A stretch of DNA of 45,972 nucleotides from an uncultured Sterolibacterium sp. (lineage in GTDB: Bacteria; Pseudomonadota; Gammaproteobacteria; Burkholderiales; Rhodocyclaceae). Of the stretch, positions 1 through 6,623 are shown piece by piece. The translations under genes were made by a program, and so were the position numbers. Location: NCBI GenBank assembly GCA_903930535.1, contig CAIYYX010000137.1, forward strand, positions 1-45,972, in the 5' to 3' direction. Under the pieces are notes generated by a model. The model was not told where the DNA came from and made no database searches. It saw only the letters and a list, made by a program, of their open reading frames with translations. Positions within the stretch are counted from its first letter, which is position 1. Every line of letters begins with the position of its first letter.

Positions 1-397
1 AGGCGACGCCGGCCAGGGTGAAGAATATCGCCCCTGTGCCGCCGGCCGCCATGGCGATCAGCATGCCGCCGTTGGAAAAACCCAGCGCCGCGCGCAGGAT
101 GTTCGACAGCATCAGCCCCATGAAGAAGGTGAAGCCGAGCAGCAGCGCCACGCCCATGCCGCTGTCTTTGGTCTTTTCGATGCCGTACATGAAGGCCATG
201 GCGATTCCCAGGAAAAGCAGGAAACCCATGAACGGGCTGCCTTCCATGAAGGAGAATCCCATCGAAACACCTAACAGGGCGCCGAGTACCGTTGGCACCA
301 TGGACACGGCGAGCAGCAGATAGGTATTGCGCAGCACGCGGTTCTGCAACTCCGCGACATCTTGCGTAGTGCTATAGGTCTGGGTGTTGGGTAGCAT
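1..397 (-). CDS. Bax inhibitor-1/YccA-family membrane protein, 3' end outside window
   Basis: Leftward frame beginning at ATG 397 and running off the left edge, so about 132 N-terminal residues are visible. A GGAGG ribosome site sits 5 bases upstream (403-407). The short soluble N-terminus (MLPNTQTYSTTQDVAEL) is followed by hydrophobic helices at roughly residues 25-46, 55-73, 80-98 and 108-130, with the Gly/Met/Phe-rich composition of the BI-1 (UPF0005) family. In E. coli, YccA of this family binds and modulates the membrane protease FtsH; that role here is inference from family. The fold normally has seven transmembrane helices, so roughly the second half is missing from the window only because of its edge. 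No partner gene is visible on this side. Confidence 0.8.
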   Translation of the reverse strand, partial: MLPNTQTYSTTQDVAELQNRVLRNTYLLLAVSMVPTVLGALLGVSMGFSFMEGSPFMGFLLFLGIAMAFMYGIEKTKDSGMGVALLLGFTFFMGLMLSNILRAALGFSNGGMLIAMAAGGTGAIFFTLAGVA

Positions 398-486
398 GCA
401 TTCCTCCGTTGGATGGGTAGAGCTAGGACTAAGACTAACGGATATGGCAAAAAGTTTCAATTTGGTCGCCATTGACCGCGTATTTT

Positions 487-576
487 TGGCGGATAGGGTG
501 AGATTCGAACTCACGAGAGACTTTCGCCTCCGCCGGTTTTCAAGACCGGTGCATTCAACCGCTCTGCCACCTATCC
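487..576 (-). tRNA. tRNA-Ser (anticodon TGA)
   Basis: Ninety-base tRNA on the minus strand. The seven-base acceptor stem GGATAGG (570-576) pairs with CCTATCC (491-497), followed by discriminator G and an encoded CCA (487-489). The anticodon stem CCGGT/ACCGG closes the loop CTTGAAA, giving anticodon TGA, which reads UCN serine codons. The long variable arm (GGAGGCGAAAGTCTCT region) is the class II hallmark of serine tRNA, and the T-arm GTTCGAATC is canonical. A partial duplicate of its 5' half lies just upstream (585-700). Confidence 0.95.
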
Positions 577-584
577 AAATTCAT

Positions 585-700
585 TTCCGCCGGTTTTGGC
601 TGCGGCCGCGCTACGCGCTTAACGCTTTGCGTTAGCCTACGCCGCAATGCGCTACGCGCATTGTCAAGACCGGTGCATTCAACCGCTCTGCCACCTATCC
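585..700 (-). pseudogene. Partial tRNA-Ser duplicate (5' half plus anticodon arm), interrupted
   Basis: Reading leftward from 700, the sequence repeats the tRNA-Ser 5' half exactly from GGATAGG through the anticodon ...GGTCTTGA (700 to about 664). It then breaks into a 66-base insert (598-663), and resumes with AAAACCGGCGGA (597-586), the 3' side of the anticodon stem, before continuing into the leader of the intact tRNA. T-arm and 3' acceptor are absent, so it cannot make a tRNA. The octamer TCCGCCGG occurs at 529-536, 586-593 and 709-716. That fits a roughly 57-base tandem duplication at this microhomology, followed by the insertion. Confidence 0.8.
598..663. repeat. 66-bp palindromic element inserted in duplicated anticodon loop
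   Basis: The insert contains two perfect short hairpins, TAACGC-TTT-GCGTTA (620-634) and AATGCGC-TAC-GCGCATT (646-662), plus GCGGCCGC. The decamer GCGCTACGCG appears in both halves. It resembles REP/BIME-type intergenic palindromes rather than a gene. At most one T appears to be duplicated at the junction, so the insertion mechanism cannot be told from this copy. Confidence 0.6.
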
Positions 701-741
701 AAATTCATTCCGCCGGGGATATTACCGACAGCGTGTTCATT

Positions 742-1197
742 TTAACAGGCTGGCCGCCTGCGTAACATGCTATGACCTTCCATTTCCATGACGCATTCGT
801 CTTTCTGGTTGAACAGCCACCACCGCGAACGGATCAGGCCGATATGCGGCTTGCTCTCAAGCGGTCGCGCTTCCTGCACGGTCATCTTGAGGCGCAGTGT
901 GTCGCCGGGGCGAACCGGCTTCAGCCATTTGATGCTCTCCATGCCGGGAGAACCCAAACTGGCGGCTTCGAGAAGATAGGCATCGCACATCATGCGCATC
1001 GCCAGAGCGCAGGTATGCCAACCGCTGGCGATAATGCCGCCGTAGATCGAATCTGCGGCCGCGACAGCGTCGATGTGGAAGGGCTGTGGGTCGAATTCCC
1101 GGGCAAAGCGCACCGAGTCTTCCTGACTCAATGTCTGGCCGACGAATTCGCGCGTGCTGCCTGCGGGAAAATCCTCCCAATAGTATTTGTAGTTCAC
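742..1197 (-). CDS. MaoC-family (R)-hydratase-like protein
   Basis: 151-residue single hot-dog-fold protein of the MaoC/enoyl-CoA hydratase 2 family. The hydratase-2 signature is visible as DPQPFHID (D36, H41), followed by the conserved GGIIASGWHT segment near residues 53-62. The family hydrates or dehydrates acyl-CoA thioesters, usually in fatty-acid or aromatic catabolism. The start is GTG at 1197, overlapping the upstream GST stop by one base (TAGTG), which implies translational coupling. It is last in a leftward run queD, acyl-CoA ligase, GST, MaoC. Substrate is not determinable; the neighbouring acyl-CoA ligase makes a CoA thioester likely. Confidence 0.85.
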   Translation of the reverse strand: MNYKYYWEDFPAGSTREFVGQTLSQEDSVRFAREFDPQPFHIDAVAAADSIYGGIIASGWHTCALAMRMMCDAYLLEAASLGSPGMESIKWLKPVRPGDTLRLKMTVQEARPLESKPHIGLIRSRWWLFNQKDECVMEMEGHSMLRRRPAC

Positions 1198-1853
1198 TAC
1201 TTGGAATTCGCTGCCGCGAAAGCCTCCATCGCGACCCGGCGGTCTTCGCTGACTCTCTGCGCCGGTTTGCGTTCGGCGATCATCATGAGATAGGAACGGC
1301 TGGCCGGAAGAAATTCCTCGACCATGTCGCGGCCATAGATTTTCTTCGTGGCCAGGGACACAAGGGGCAGATGGATGAAGGCGGCGCAGTCGGCGTGGGA
1401 AAACTCCTTGCCGGCGATGAAGGGTTCGAAGCGCGCCAGATGGGCCAGGCTTTTCATGCCCTTGGCGAGCAGTTTTTCGACCTTCTTCTTGGTTTCCTCG
1501 GAGACGCGCCCACCGAAGAAGGCTTCGGGGTAGAGGCGGCGCGCCTGCAGTTCGATATCCAGTTCGATGTGCGCAATCATTTCCCGGCACTTGGCACGAA
1601 GGAAGGCATCGGCCGGATACAGTGGCGGTTGCGGGTGTGTGTCCTCGATATACTCTGTCAGCACATGCGACTCGGTCAGCACACCATGCGGGGTGCGCAG
1701 GAAAGGAATCTTGCCCATCGGCGAGTCCTTTTTCAAGGTTTCGTCCTTGTATGGGTAGGCCGTCTCTTCCTCGAAGGGAATGCCTTTTTCGAGCAGGGAA
1801 AGCTTAACCTTGTTGTAATAATTGCTGATTGAAAGTCCGCAAAGCTTGAGCAT
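1197..1853 (-). CDS. Glutathione S-transferase family protein
   Basis: 218 residues, the usual GST length. The N-terminal thioredoxin-like domain (about 1-80) carries the cis-proline at KIPF (P50) and the glutathione gamma-glutamyl binding pair E61-S62; the all-helical C-terminal domain follows. The candidate catalytic residue near the N-terminus is Ser/Tyr in the segment LSISNYYNKV. Start ATG 1853 is preceded by an AGGACAGG ribosome site. Nineteen bases separate it from the acyl-CoA ligase upstream, and its stop overlaps the MaoC start. Whether it conjugates glutathione or acts as an isomerase is not shown by sequence; the operon suggests a role with acyl-CoA intermediates or their detoxification. 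Confidence 0.88.
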   Translation of the reverse strand: MLKLCGLSISNYYNKVKLSLLEKGIPFEEETAYPYKDETLKKDSPMGKIPFLRTPHGVLTESHVLTEYIEDTHPQPPLYPADAFLRAKCREMIAHIELDIELQARRLYPEAFFGGRVSEETKKKVEKLLAKGMKSLAHLARFEPFIAGKEFSHADCAAFIHLPLVSLATKKIYGRDMVEEFLPASRSYLMMIAERKPAQRVSEDRRVAMEAFAAANSK

Positions 1854-1872
1854 GTCCTGTCCTTATTGGCTA

Positions 1873-3501
1873 TCAGGCAGTAGGCAGTTTGTAATCGCGG
1901 AACTGATCGCGCAGCTTGGTCTTCAGGAGCTTCCCGGTGGCCGTGTGCGGCAGGCTTTCTAGGAATACCACGTCGTCTGGCAGCCACCATTTGGCGATTT
2001 TGCCGTTCATGAACGAGAGCATTTCTTCGCGGCTGACATCCATGTCCTTTTTCCTGATCACCAGGAGTAGCGGCCGCTCATCCCATTTTGGATGGGCGAC
2101 GCCGATGACTGCCGCCTCCATGACCGCCGGATGCGCCATGGCGAGGTTTTCGATGTCGATCGAGGAAATCCATTCGCCGCCGGATTTGATGACGTCCTTG
2201 GAGCGGTCGGTGATCTGCATATATCCGTCCGGGTCTATCGTCGCTACGTCGCCGGTGGGGAACCAGCCGTCTCTCAGGGGGCTTTCCCCTTCGCTCTTGA
2301 AGTAGGTGTCCAAGACCCAGGGTCCGCGCACCAGGAGGTCACCGAAGGCCTTGCCATCGTTGGGCAGGATCTTGCCCCCGCCATCGACGATCTTCATCTC
2401 TACGCCATAGAGCGGGCGGCCCTGTTTGACCCGGATACTGTCTTTCTCGGCAGCCGCGAGCTGCAGATGCTTATGCTTGAAGGTGTTGGCGGTGCCCAGC
2501 GGGCTCATCTCGGTCATTCCCCAGGCGTGAACGACAGTGACGCCAAAATGCTCGTCGAAGCTCTTGATCATCGCCGGCGGTGCAGCCGAGCCGCCTATCA
2601 CCAGCGTCTTGACGGTGGACAGCTTCAGCTTGTTCGTCTGCAGGTGTTGCAGGAGGCCTAGCCAGACCGTCGGCACGCCGGCGGAAATGGTGACGCTCTC
2701 GCTCTCGAAGAGTTCGAAAAGGCTGGCGCCGTCGAGTTGAGGTCCCGGCATCACGAGCTTCGCGCCAGTCAGCGCTGCGCTGTAAGGAAGGCCCCAGGCA
2801 TTGACGTGGAACATCGGCACCACGGGCAATATCGAGTCGCGCGCGGAAAGATTGAGCCCGTCTGGCAAGGCGGCTGCATAGGCATGCAGCACCGTCGAGC
2901 GATGCGAGTAGAGAACCCCCTTGGGATTTCCCGTCGTTCCGGATGTGTAGCAAAGGGACGACGCCGTGTTCTCGTCGAATTCCGGCCACTCGTATTCGGC
3001 GGAATGCGAATTGACGAGGTCGTCATAGGCCAGGAGATTGGGGATCTTGTCCGTCTTGGGCAGATGGGCATGACCGCACATCGCGATCCAGCCCTTCACC
3101 TTCGGGCAGTGCGGAACGAGCCCCTCGACCAAGGCGGCGAAGTTGATGTCGAAGCAGATGTAGCTGTCTTCGGCATGGTTCACGATGTAGGCGATCTGCT
3201 CCGGGAAAAGACGCGGGTTGATGGTGTGGCAGATCGCGCCCATGCCTGAGACGCCGTAGTAAATCTCGAAATGGCGGTGGGTGTTCCAGGCCAGGGTGCC
3301 GATGCGATCGCCTGTCTTGACGCCCAGCGAGGAGAGCGCATTGGCCAACTGGCGCGAGCGGCGATGGGCCTGGCTATAAGTGCAGCGGTGGATGTCCCCT
3401 TCAGGCAGGCGCGAGACGATCTCGGCGTCGCCGTGGAAAGCATCGGCGTGCTTTATCAGACTTGAGATCATCAGCGGCATGTGCATCATTTGACCGAGCA
3501 T
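1873..3501 (-). CDS. Fatty-acyl-CoA ligase (AMP-dependent, AlkK/DmdB-like)
   Basis: 542-residue member of the ANL adenylating superfamily. The P-loop motif YTSGTTGNPKG lies near residue 190, the adenylate-binding segment HAWGMTEMSPLG near 325, the aspartate and hinge region GWFPTGDVATIDPDGYM near 415, and the C-terminal catalytic lysine in TATGKLLKTKL near 525. The sequence resembles the AlkK/3-(methylthio)propionyl-CoA ligase branch, which activates medium or short acids rather than very long ones. A strong AAGGAGG site precedes ATG 3501. It lies 17 bases after queD and 19 before the GST gene, so all are probably co-transcribed. The true acid is unknown. Confidence 0.9.
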   Translation of the reverse strand: MLGQMMHMPLMISSLIKHADAFHGDAEIVSRLPEGDIHRCTYSQAHRRSRQLANALSSLGVKTGDRIGTLAWNTHRHFEIYYGVSGMGAICHTINPRLFPEQIAYIVNHAEDSYICFDINFAALVEGLVPHCPKVKGWIAMCGHAHLPKTDKIPNLLAYDDLVNSHSAEYEWPEFDENTASSLCYTSGTTGNPKGVLYSHRSTVLHAYAAALPDGLNLSARDSILPVVPMFHVNAWGLPYSAALTGAKLVMPGPQLDGASLFELFESESVTISAGVPTVWLGLLQHLQTNKLKLSTVKTLVIGGSAAPPAMIKSFDEHFGVTVVHAWGMTEMSPLGTANTFKHKHLQLAAAEKDSIRVKQGRPLYGVEMKIVDGGGKILPNDGKAFGDLLVRGPWVLDTYFKSEGESPLRDGWFPTGDVATIDPDGYMQITDRSKDVIKSGGEWISSIDIENLAMAHPAVMEAAVIGVAHPKWDERPLLLVIRKKDMDVSREEMLSFMNGKIAKWWLPDDVVFLESLPHTATGKLLKTKLRDQFRDYKLPTA

Positions 3502-3518
3502 GGGTTCCTCCTTCGATA

Positions 3519-3968
3519 CTAGAAATCGCCGCTCTGGGCGTCGGCCCAGCAGTTCGGTGTCTCGAACAGGCGAACCCGCTCGAGGCGCAGATGGTTGCCG
3601 TAGCTGTCCTTGTACGCTTCTGCCAAGGTAACGAAGGCAAGGGCGGCGAGGTTCTCTGCGGTGGGAATGTTGTCGAGAAGCACTGTCTTGTGGCCCGGCA
3701 GGCTGGCGAGAAAATCGACGATGGCGCGATCGCCGCGATAAACCAGGAAGGCATGATCCCAGGTATCGACGAGGTGGGTCTTGGCCAGCGACTTGATCTC
3801 GGAGAAGTCCATCACCATGCCGTTATTCGACTTCCCGTTGGCCTCTATGATGTCTCCCGAGAGGGTGATCTCTATGGCGTAGCGATGCCCGTGCAGATGA
3901 CGGCACTGACTTTGGTGGTCGGGTATGCGGTGGCCCGCGTCAAACTCGAGGCGCCGGGTGATCTGCAT
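3519..3968 (-). CDS. queD: 6-carboxy-5,6,7,8-tetrahydropterin synthase (QueD/PTPS family)
   Basis: 149 residues of the PTPS/QueD fold. QueD converts dihydroneopterin triphosphate to carboxytetrahydropterin in queuosine (preQ0) synthesis. Zinc ligands H13 (DAGHR) and H26/H28 (HLHGH) and the catalytic Cys22 (four residues before H26) are all present, as are the conserved acid/histidine DTWDHAF and the late glutamate in VRLFETPNCWA. It begins the leftward run with the acyl-CoA ligase and is divergent from a radical SAM gene (84-base gap). No queC or queE is present. The ribosome site is weak. A related pterin synthase activity cannot be excluded. Confidence 0.9.
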   Translation of the reverse strand: MQITRRLEFDAGHRIPDHQSQCRHLHGHRYAIEITLSGDIIEANGKSNNGMVMDFSEIKSLAKTHLVDTWDHAFLVYRGDRAIVDFLASLPGHKTVLLDNIPTAENLAALAFVTLAEAYKDSYGNHLRLERVRLFETPNCWADAQSGDF

Positions 3969-4052
3969 GGAATTTATTTAGCGAAAGGCCTTGCGGCGAG
4001 GCTGGCTTGAGGCGGATTATATCACCCGCTCTTCCCGTCATGATCCGGCCGC

Positions 4053-4898
4053 ATGAACCTGAAACAACTCTCCAGCAACGACCATAGCCGCGATAGCGCC
4101 GCCATGACCTACGTCTATCCGGTGGTGTCGAGGCGGGCCGGCGGCGTCTCCATAGGCATCAACCTCAATCCGAACAATGCCTGCAACTGGCGCTGCATCT
4201 ACTGCCAGGTTCCCAATCTGGTCCGTGGCGCCGCACCCGCCATCGATCTCGCACTGCTGGAGCGTGAACTGCGCACCTTTCTCGACGAGGTCCTTCATGG
4301 CGACTTCATGGCCAGGCGTGTGCCGGAAGCGTCGCGGCGTATCGAGGACGTGGCCTTTTCTGGAAACGGCGAACCCACCAGCGCGCGCGATTTTCCGCAG
4401 GCGCTGGAGGTCGTGCTGCGGCTGCTGGCGGAGACGGGCTTATCGGGGCGGATCAAGCTGCGGCTTATTTCCAATGGCAGTCTCCTGGATCAACCGGCGG
4501 TCAGCAGCGCCATAGAACTCCTTGGCCGCAACAACGGCGAGGTATGGTTCAAGCTGGATGCGGGAAGCACGGAGGCCATCTGGCGCATCAACGGCGTCCA
4601 TCTCGATCCGGAAAGCGTTGCCGCACGGCTATGCCGCTGCGCAGAACTCTGTCCAACCTGGGTGCAGACCTGCTGTTTTGCACAGGACGGCTTCGCCCCC
4701 AGCGAGACGGAAATGACTGCCTGGCTGGGAATTCTGGGTTTAGTCGGAGACCGCCTTGCCGGCGTGCATCTCTATGGGCTGGCTCGCCCATCGCAGCAAG
4801 TGGAAGCGCCCCGCCTGGCAAGGCTGCCGGCAGAATGGCTGGAGGCTTTGGCGGAGCGGGTGCGCAAACTGGGGCTGACCGTCGTGGTCAGCCCCTAG
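4053..4898 (+). CDS. Radical SAM protein (COG0731-like), function unknown
   Basis: 281 residues. The radical SAM cluster motif CxxxCxxC is C44-C48-C51 (CNWRCIYC), and GNGEPT at 104-109 is the SAM-binding glycine motif. Strands with LRLISNGSLL and GEVWFKLDAG follow, as in Fe-S oxidoreductases distantly related to the wyosine enzyme TYW1. It is not a QueE: the sequence lacks that family's compact layout. A conserved-looking C-terminal stretch (VHLYGLARPSQQ) may be family-specific. It is divergent from queD. Its stop codon lies in a CTAG (4895-4898) that is also the target of the adjacent MITE. The reaction is unknown; membership in radical SAM is secure. Confidence 0.85.
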   Translation: MNLKQLSSNDHSRDSAAMTYVYPVVSRRAGGVSIGINLNPNNACNWRCIYCQVPNLVRGAAPAIDLALLERELRTFLDEVLHGDFMARRVPEASRRIEDVAFSGNGEPTSARDFPQALEVVLRLLAETGLSGRIKLRLISNGSLLDQPAVSSAIELLGRNNGEVWFKLDAGSTEAIWRINGVHLDPESVAARLCRCAELCPTWVQTCCFAQDGFAPSETEMTAWLGILGLVGDRLAGVHLYGLARPSQQVEAPRLARLPAEWLEALAERVRKLGLTVVVSP

Positions 4899-5004
4899 GA
4901 AACGTTGATCAAGTACAACTGCGTCATTGCGACTGCCGCGCTTCTTTCACTGTGATTGCCACGGCCTCGCGGGCTTCGCGATGACGGTCTTGTTCAGACA
5001 TTCC
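4899..5004. mobile_element. MITE copy 1 (IS5-like ends), 106 bp
   Basis: The left end (GAAACGTTGATCAAGTACAA...) and the reverse complement of the right end (GGAATGTCTGAACAAGACCG) form imperfect terminal inverted repeats. It is flanked by CTAG on both sides (4895-4898, 5005-5008), a 4-bp target duplication. It is shorter than copy 2 and has no coding capacity. The GGAA...TGAAcAAG ends and the YTAR-type target recall IS5-group insertion sequences. Confidence 0.75.
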
Positions 5005-5015
5005 CTAGCCGAAGT

Positions 5016-5312
5016 TCACGCCGCCTTCTTGACCTTGCTGCGCGCCTGCTTCTTGAGCGACTTGAACAACTCGGGGTTCTGGCTCTTCAGAAACTCGATG
5101 ACCTCGAAGTCCTCGCGCCTCACCTTGCTGATGTCGATCTGCTCGACATGGACCAGGCGCAGCAACTGTTGGACCGGGCGCGGCATATTGCGACCGCTTT
5201 CATAACGGGAGCCCCCGCTTTGCGTTACGCCCAGCTTGGACCAGAACTGCTGCTGGTTCATGGAGAGCTTGCGGCGAATTTCACGTGCATCAATATTTTC
5301 CATATTCTTCAT
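5016..5312 (-). CDS. XRE-like helix-turn-helix regulator, orphan
   Basis: 98 residues from ATG 5312; an AGAGG site lies about 10 bases upstream. ATG 5342 would add ten residues but lacks such a site. Residues about 9-55 form a helix-turn-helix (REIRRKLSMNQQQFWSKLGV, then SGGSRYESGR, the recognition-helix and post-helix pattern of Cro/C1-type proteins). The C-terminus is strongly basic (KSLKKQARSKVKKAA). No toxin gene adjoins it, so an antitoxin role is unsupported. Both sides carry MITE copies, and upstream DNA is AT-rich, consistent with acquired DNA. Regulatory target unknown. Confidence 0.8.
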   Translation of the reverse strand: MKNMENIDAREIRRKLSMNQQQFWSKLGVTQSGGSRYESGRNMPRPVQQLLRLVHVEQIDISKVRREDFEVIEFLKSQNPELFKSLKKQARSKVKKAA

Positions 5313-5508
5313 GGCGTGGGAGCCTCTCATAAGATAATACATTGTGATATTACAAATGGTTATGCAATATGACCTTAGTGCTACGATCTAAGTATAATAA
5401 TTATTCGAACAACATACAATATGCTATGAGAAATATTTTTTGCGATTATTGGCAGCAAAAAGAAAGAATGCTCATTGGCCGAGCGCCTAAGGTTCGCGTA
5501 TACTTGAT
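5313..5508. other. AT-rich non-coding segment upstream of HTH gene
   Basis: This stretch, especially 5325-5460, is markedly AT-richer than everything around it (for example TATAATAATTATT near 5394). No credible gene is seen on either strand. It probably holds the promoter of the leftward HTH gene, but no well-spaced -35/-10 pair stands out. Together with MITE 2 it fills the 419-base gap before fdxA. Confidence 0.6.
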
Positions 5509-5512
5509 TTAA

Positions 5513-5695
5513 GGAAACGCTGATCAAGTACAACTTCGACATTGCGACCGCCGTGCAGCTGCCATTGCGAGGCCCGCAGGGCCGTGGCAATCGCAGTGAC
5601 AGAAGCGAAGCAATCTGAGAGCCCTGCAAGATTAGTGGCTTGAAGATCGCCGCGCCCCTTTGGGGCTCGCGATGACGGACTTATTCAGACATTCC
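5513..5695. mobile_element. MITE copy 2 (IS5-like ends), 183 bp
   Basis: Left end GGAAACGCTGATCAAGTACA and right end (reverse complement GGAATGTCTGAATAAGTCCG) are imperfect inverted repeats. It is bounded by TTAA at 5509-5512 and 5696-5699, a 4-bp duplication matching YTAR. The interior contains the widespread CATTGCGAGG...GAAGCAATCT-type repeat sequence but no open frame. It is the most complete of three copies in the window. Confidence 0.8.
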
Positions 5696-5731
5696 TTAAA
5701 TAATTCCAACCCCCGCTGAAGGTGGCTCACG

Positions 5732-6055
5732 ATGACTTACGTAGTGACTGAATCCTGCATCAAGTGCAAATACACAGACTGTGTCGATGTCTGCCCGGTG
5801 GACTGTTTCCGTGAGGGACCCAATTTCCTCGTCATCGATCCCGATGAATGCATCGACTGCACGCTGTGCGTCGCCGAATGCCCGGTCGAGGCGATATTTG
5901 CCGAGGATGACGTGCCGGCCGAACAGACGCATTTCACTGCCCTGAACGCCGAACTGGCCAAGGTCTGGAAGCCCATCATCGAGCGCAAGGAACCGCCGGC
6001 TGATGTCGACTTGTGGCAAAAGGTGAAAGACAAGCTCGGCATGCTGGAGCGCTGA
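5732..6055 (+). CDS. fdxA: Seven-iron ferredoxin FdxA ([3Fe-4S][4Fe-4S])
   Basis: 107-residue soluble electron carrier. The N-terminal cysteines C9, C12/C17, C21 and the second set C40, C43, C46, C50 match the Azotobacter-type seven-iron ferredoxin pattern, in which the first cluster is usually 3Fe-4S. The long C-terminal tail (residues 60-107, ending KDKLGMLER) is characteristic of FdxA in proteobacteria. Length is the normal size. It is probably monocistronic: 36 bases separate it from MITE 2 on the left, and 94 bases separate it from the CBS gene. Its redox partners cannot be deduced from context. Confidence 0.95.
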   Translation: MTYVVTESCIKCKYTDCVDVCPVDCFREGPNFLVIDPDECIDCTLCVAECPVEAIFAEDDVPAEQTHFTALNAELAKVWKPIIERKEPPADVDLWQKVKDKLGMLER

Positions 6056-6149
6056 TTCAGGAGTTCCCAGGAGGTCTTTGCACGAACCCCTCATTGGAAT
6101 AAGATGATCGTTCTCGCACCCGCGAGGCGACAGAATAGGGGGACATGCT

Positions 6150-6605
6150 ATGCAAGTTCTGGAAATTCTGGCAATCAAGGGCGCAGTACTCTACACGATC
6201 GCACCGAGCAAGACCCTGGCCGATGGCACCGCCATCATGACCGAGCAGGACGTCGGCTCACTGGTCTGCTTCGAGGCTGGTCGCATGGTGGGCATGCTCA
6301 CCTTCCGCGAGGTACTCAAGGCCATCAATGAACACGGCGCGCAATGGGGCAGTTGCAGCATCGCCAGCGTCATGGTGCGCGACCCCAAGACGGTCGTCCC
6401 GGATATGGAGGTCGACGACCTGCGCCGCCTCATGATAGACAGCCACATGCGCTATCTGCCCGTGATGGATGGCGGCACCTTGATGGGCGTGATCTCCTTC
6501 CACGACGTCGCCAAGGCGGTGCTGGAGGCTCAGGATTTCGAGAACCGCATGCTCAAGGCCTATATCCGCGACTGGCCGGCCGAGGAAGAAGCCAGGGCGA
6601 AATAG
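6150..6605 (+). CDS. Tandem CBS-domain protein
   Basis: 151 residues made almost entirely of two CBS motifs, roughly residues 5-65 (IAPSKTLADGTAIMTEQDVG, then GMLTFREVLKAI) and 72-130 (VMVRDPKTVVPDMEVDDLRR, then GVISFHDVAKAV). Paired CBS motifs form a Bateman module that binds adenine nucleotides and usually senses energy state or regulates a partner. No catalytic domain is attached. A GGGGGA stretch upstream of ATG 6150 can serve as the ribosome site. The next gene, an acyl-CoA ligase, starts 18 bases later, so the two are likely co-transcribed. A functional link between them is only suggested by position. Confidence 0.9.
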   Translation: MQVLEILAIKGAVLYTIAPSKTLADGTAIMTEQDVGSLVCFEAGRMVGMLTFREVLKAINEHGAQWGSCSIASVMVRDPKTVVPDMEVDDLRRLMIDSHMRYLPVMDGGTLMGVISFHDVAKAVLEAQDFENRMLKAYIRDWPAEEEARAK

Positions 6606-6623
6606 CGCACCAGCGGAGGCGAT

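Noticed and set aside
598..663. Insert in the anticodon loop as a group I intron
   Set aside because: At 66 bases it is far too short for a group I core, and only a few bases of the 3' exon follow, so splicing could not restore a tRNA.
3969..4052. preQ1 riboswitch upstream of queD
   Set aside because: The 84-base divergent gap shows no compact H-type pseudoknot pattern with an A-rich tail that I could recognise.
5016..5312. HTH protein as the antitoxin of a toxin-antitoxin pair
   Set aside because: No toxin-sized reading frame adjoins it; the flanks are MITE sequence and AT-rich non-coding DNA.
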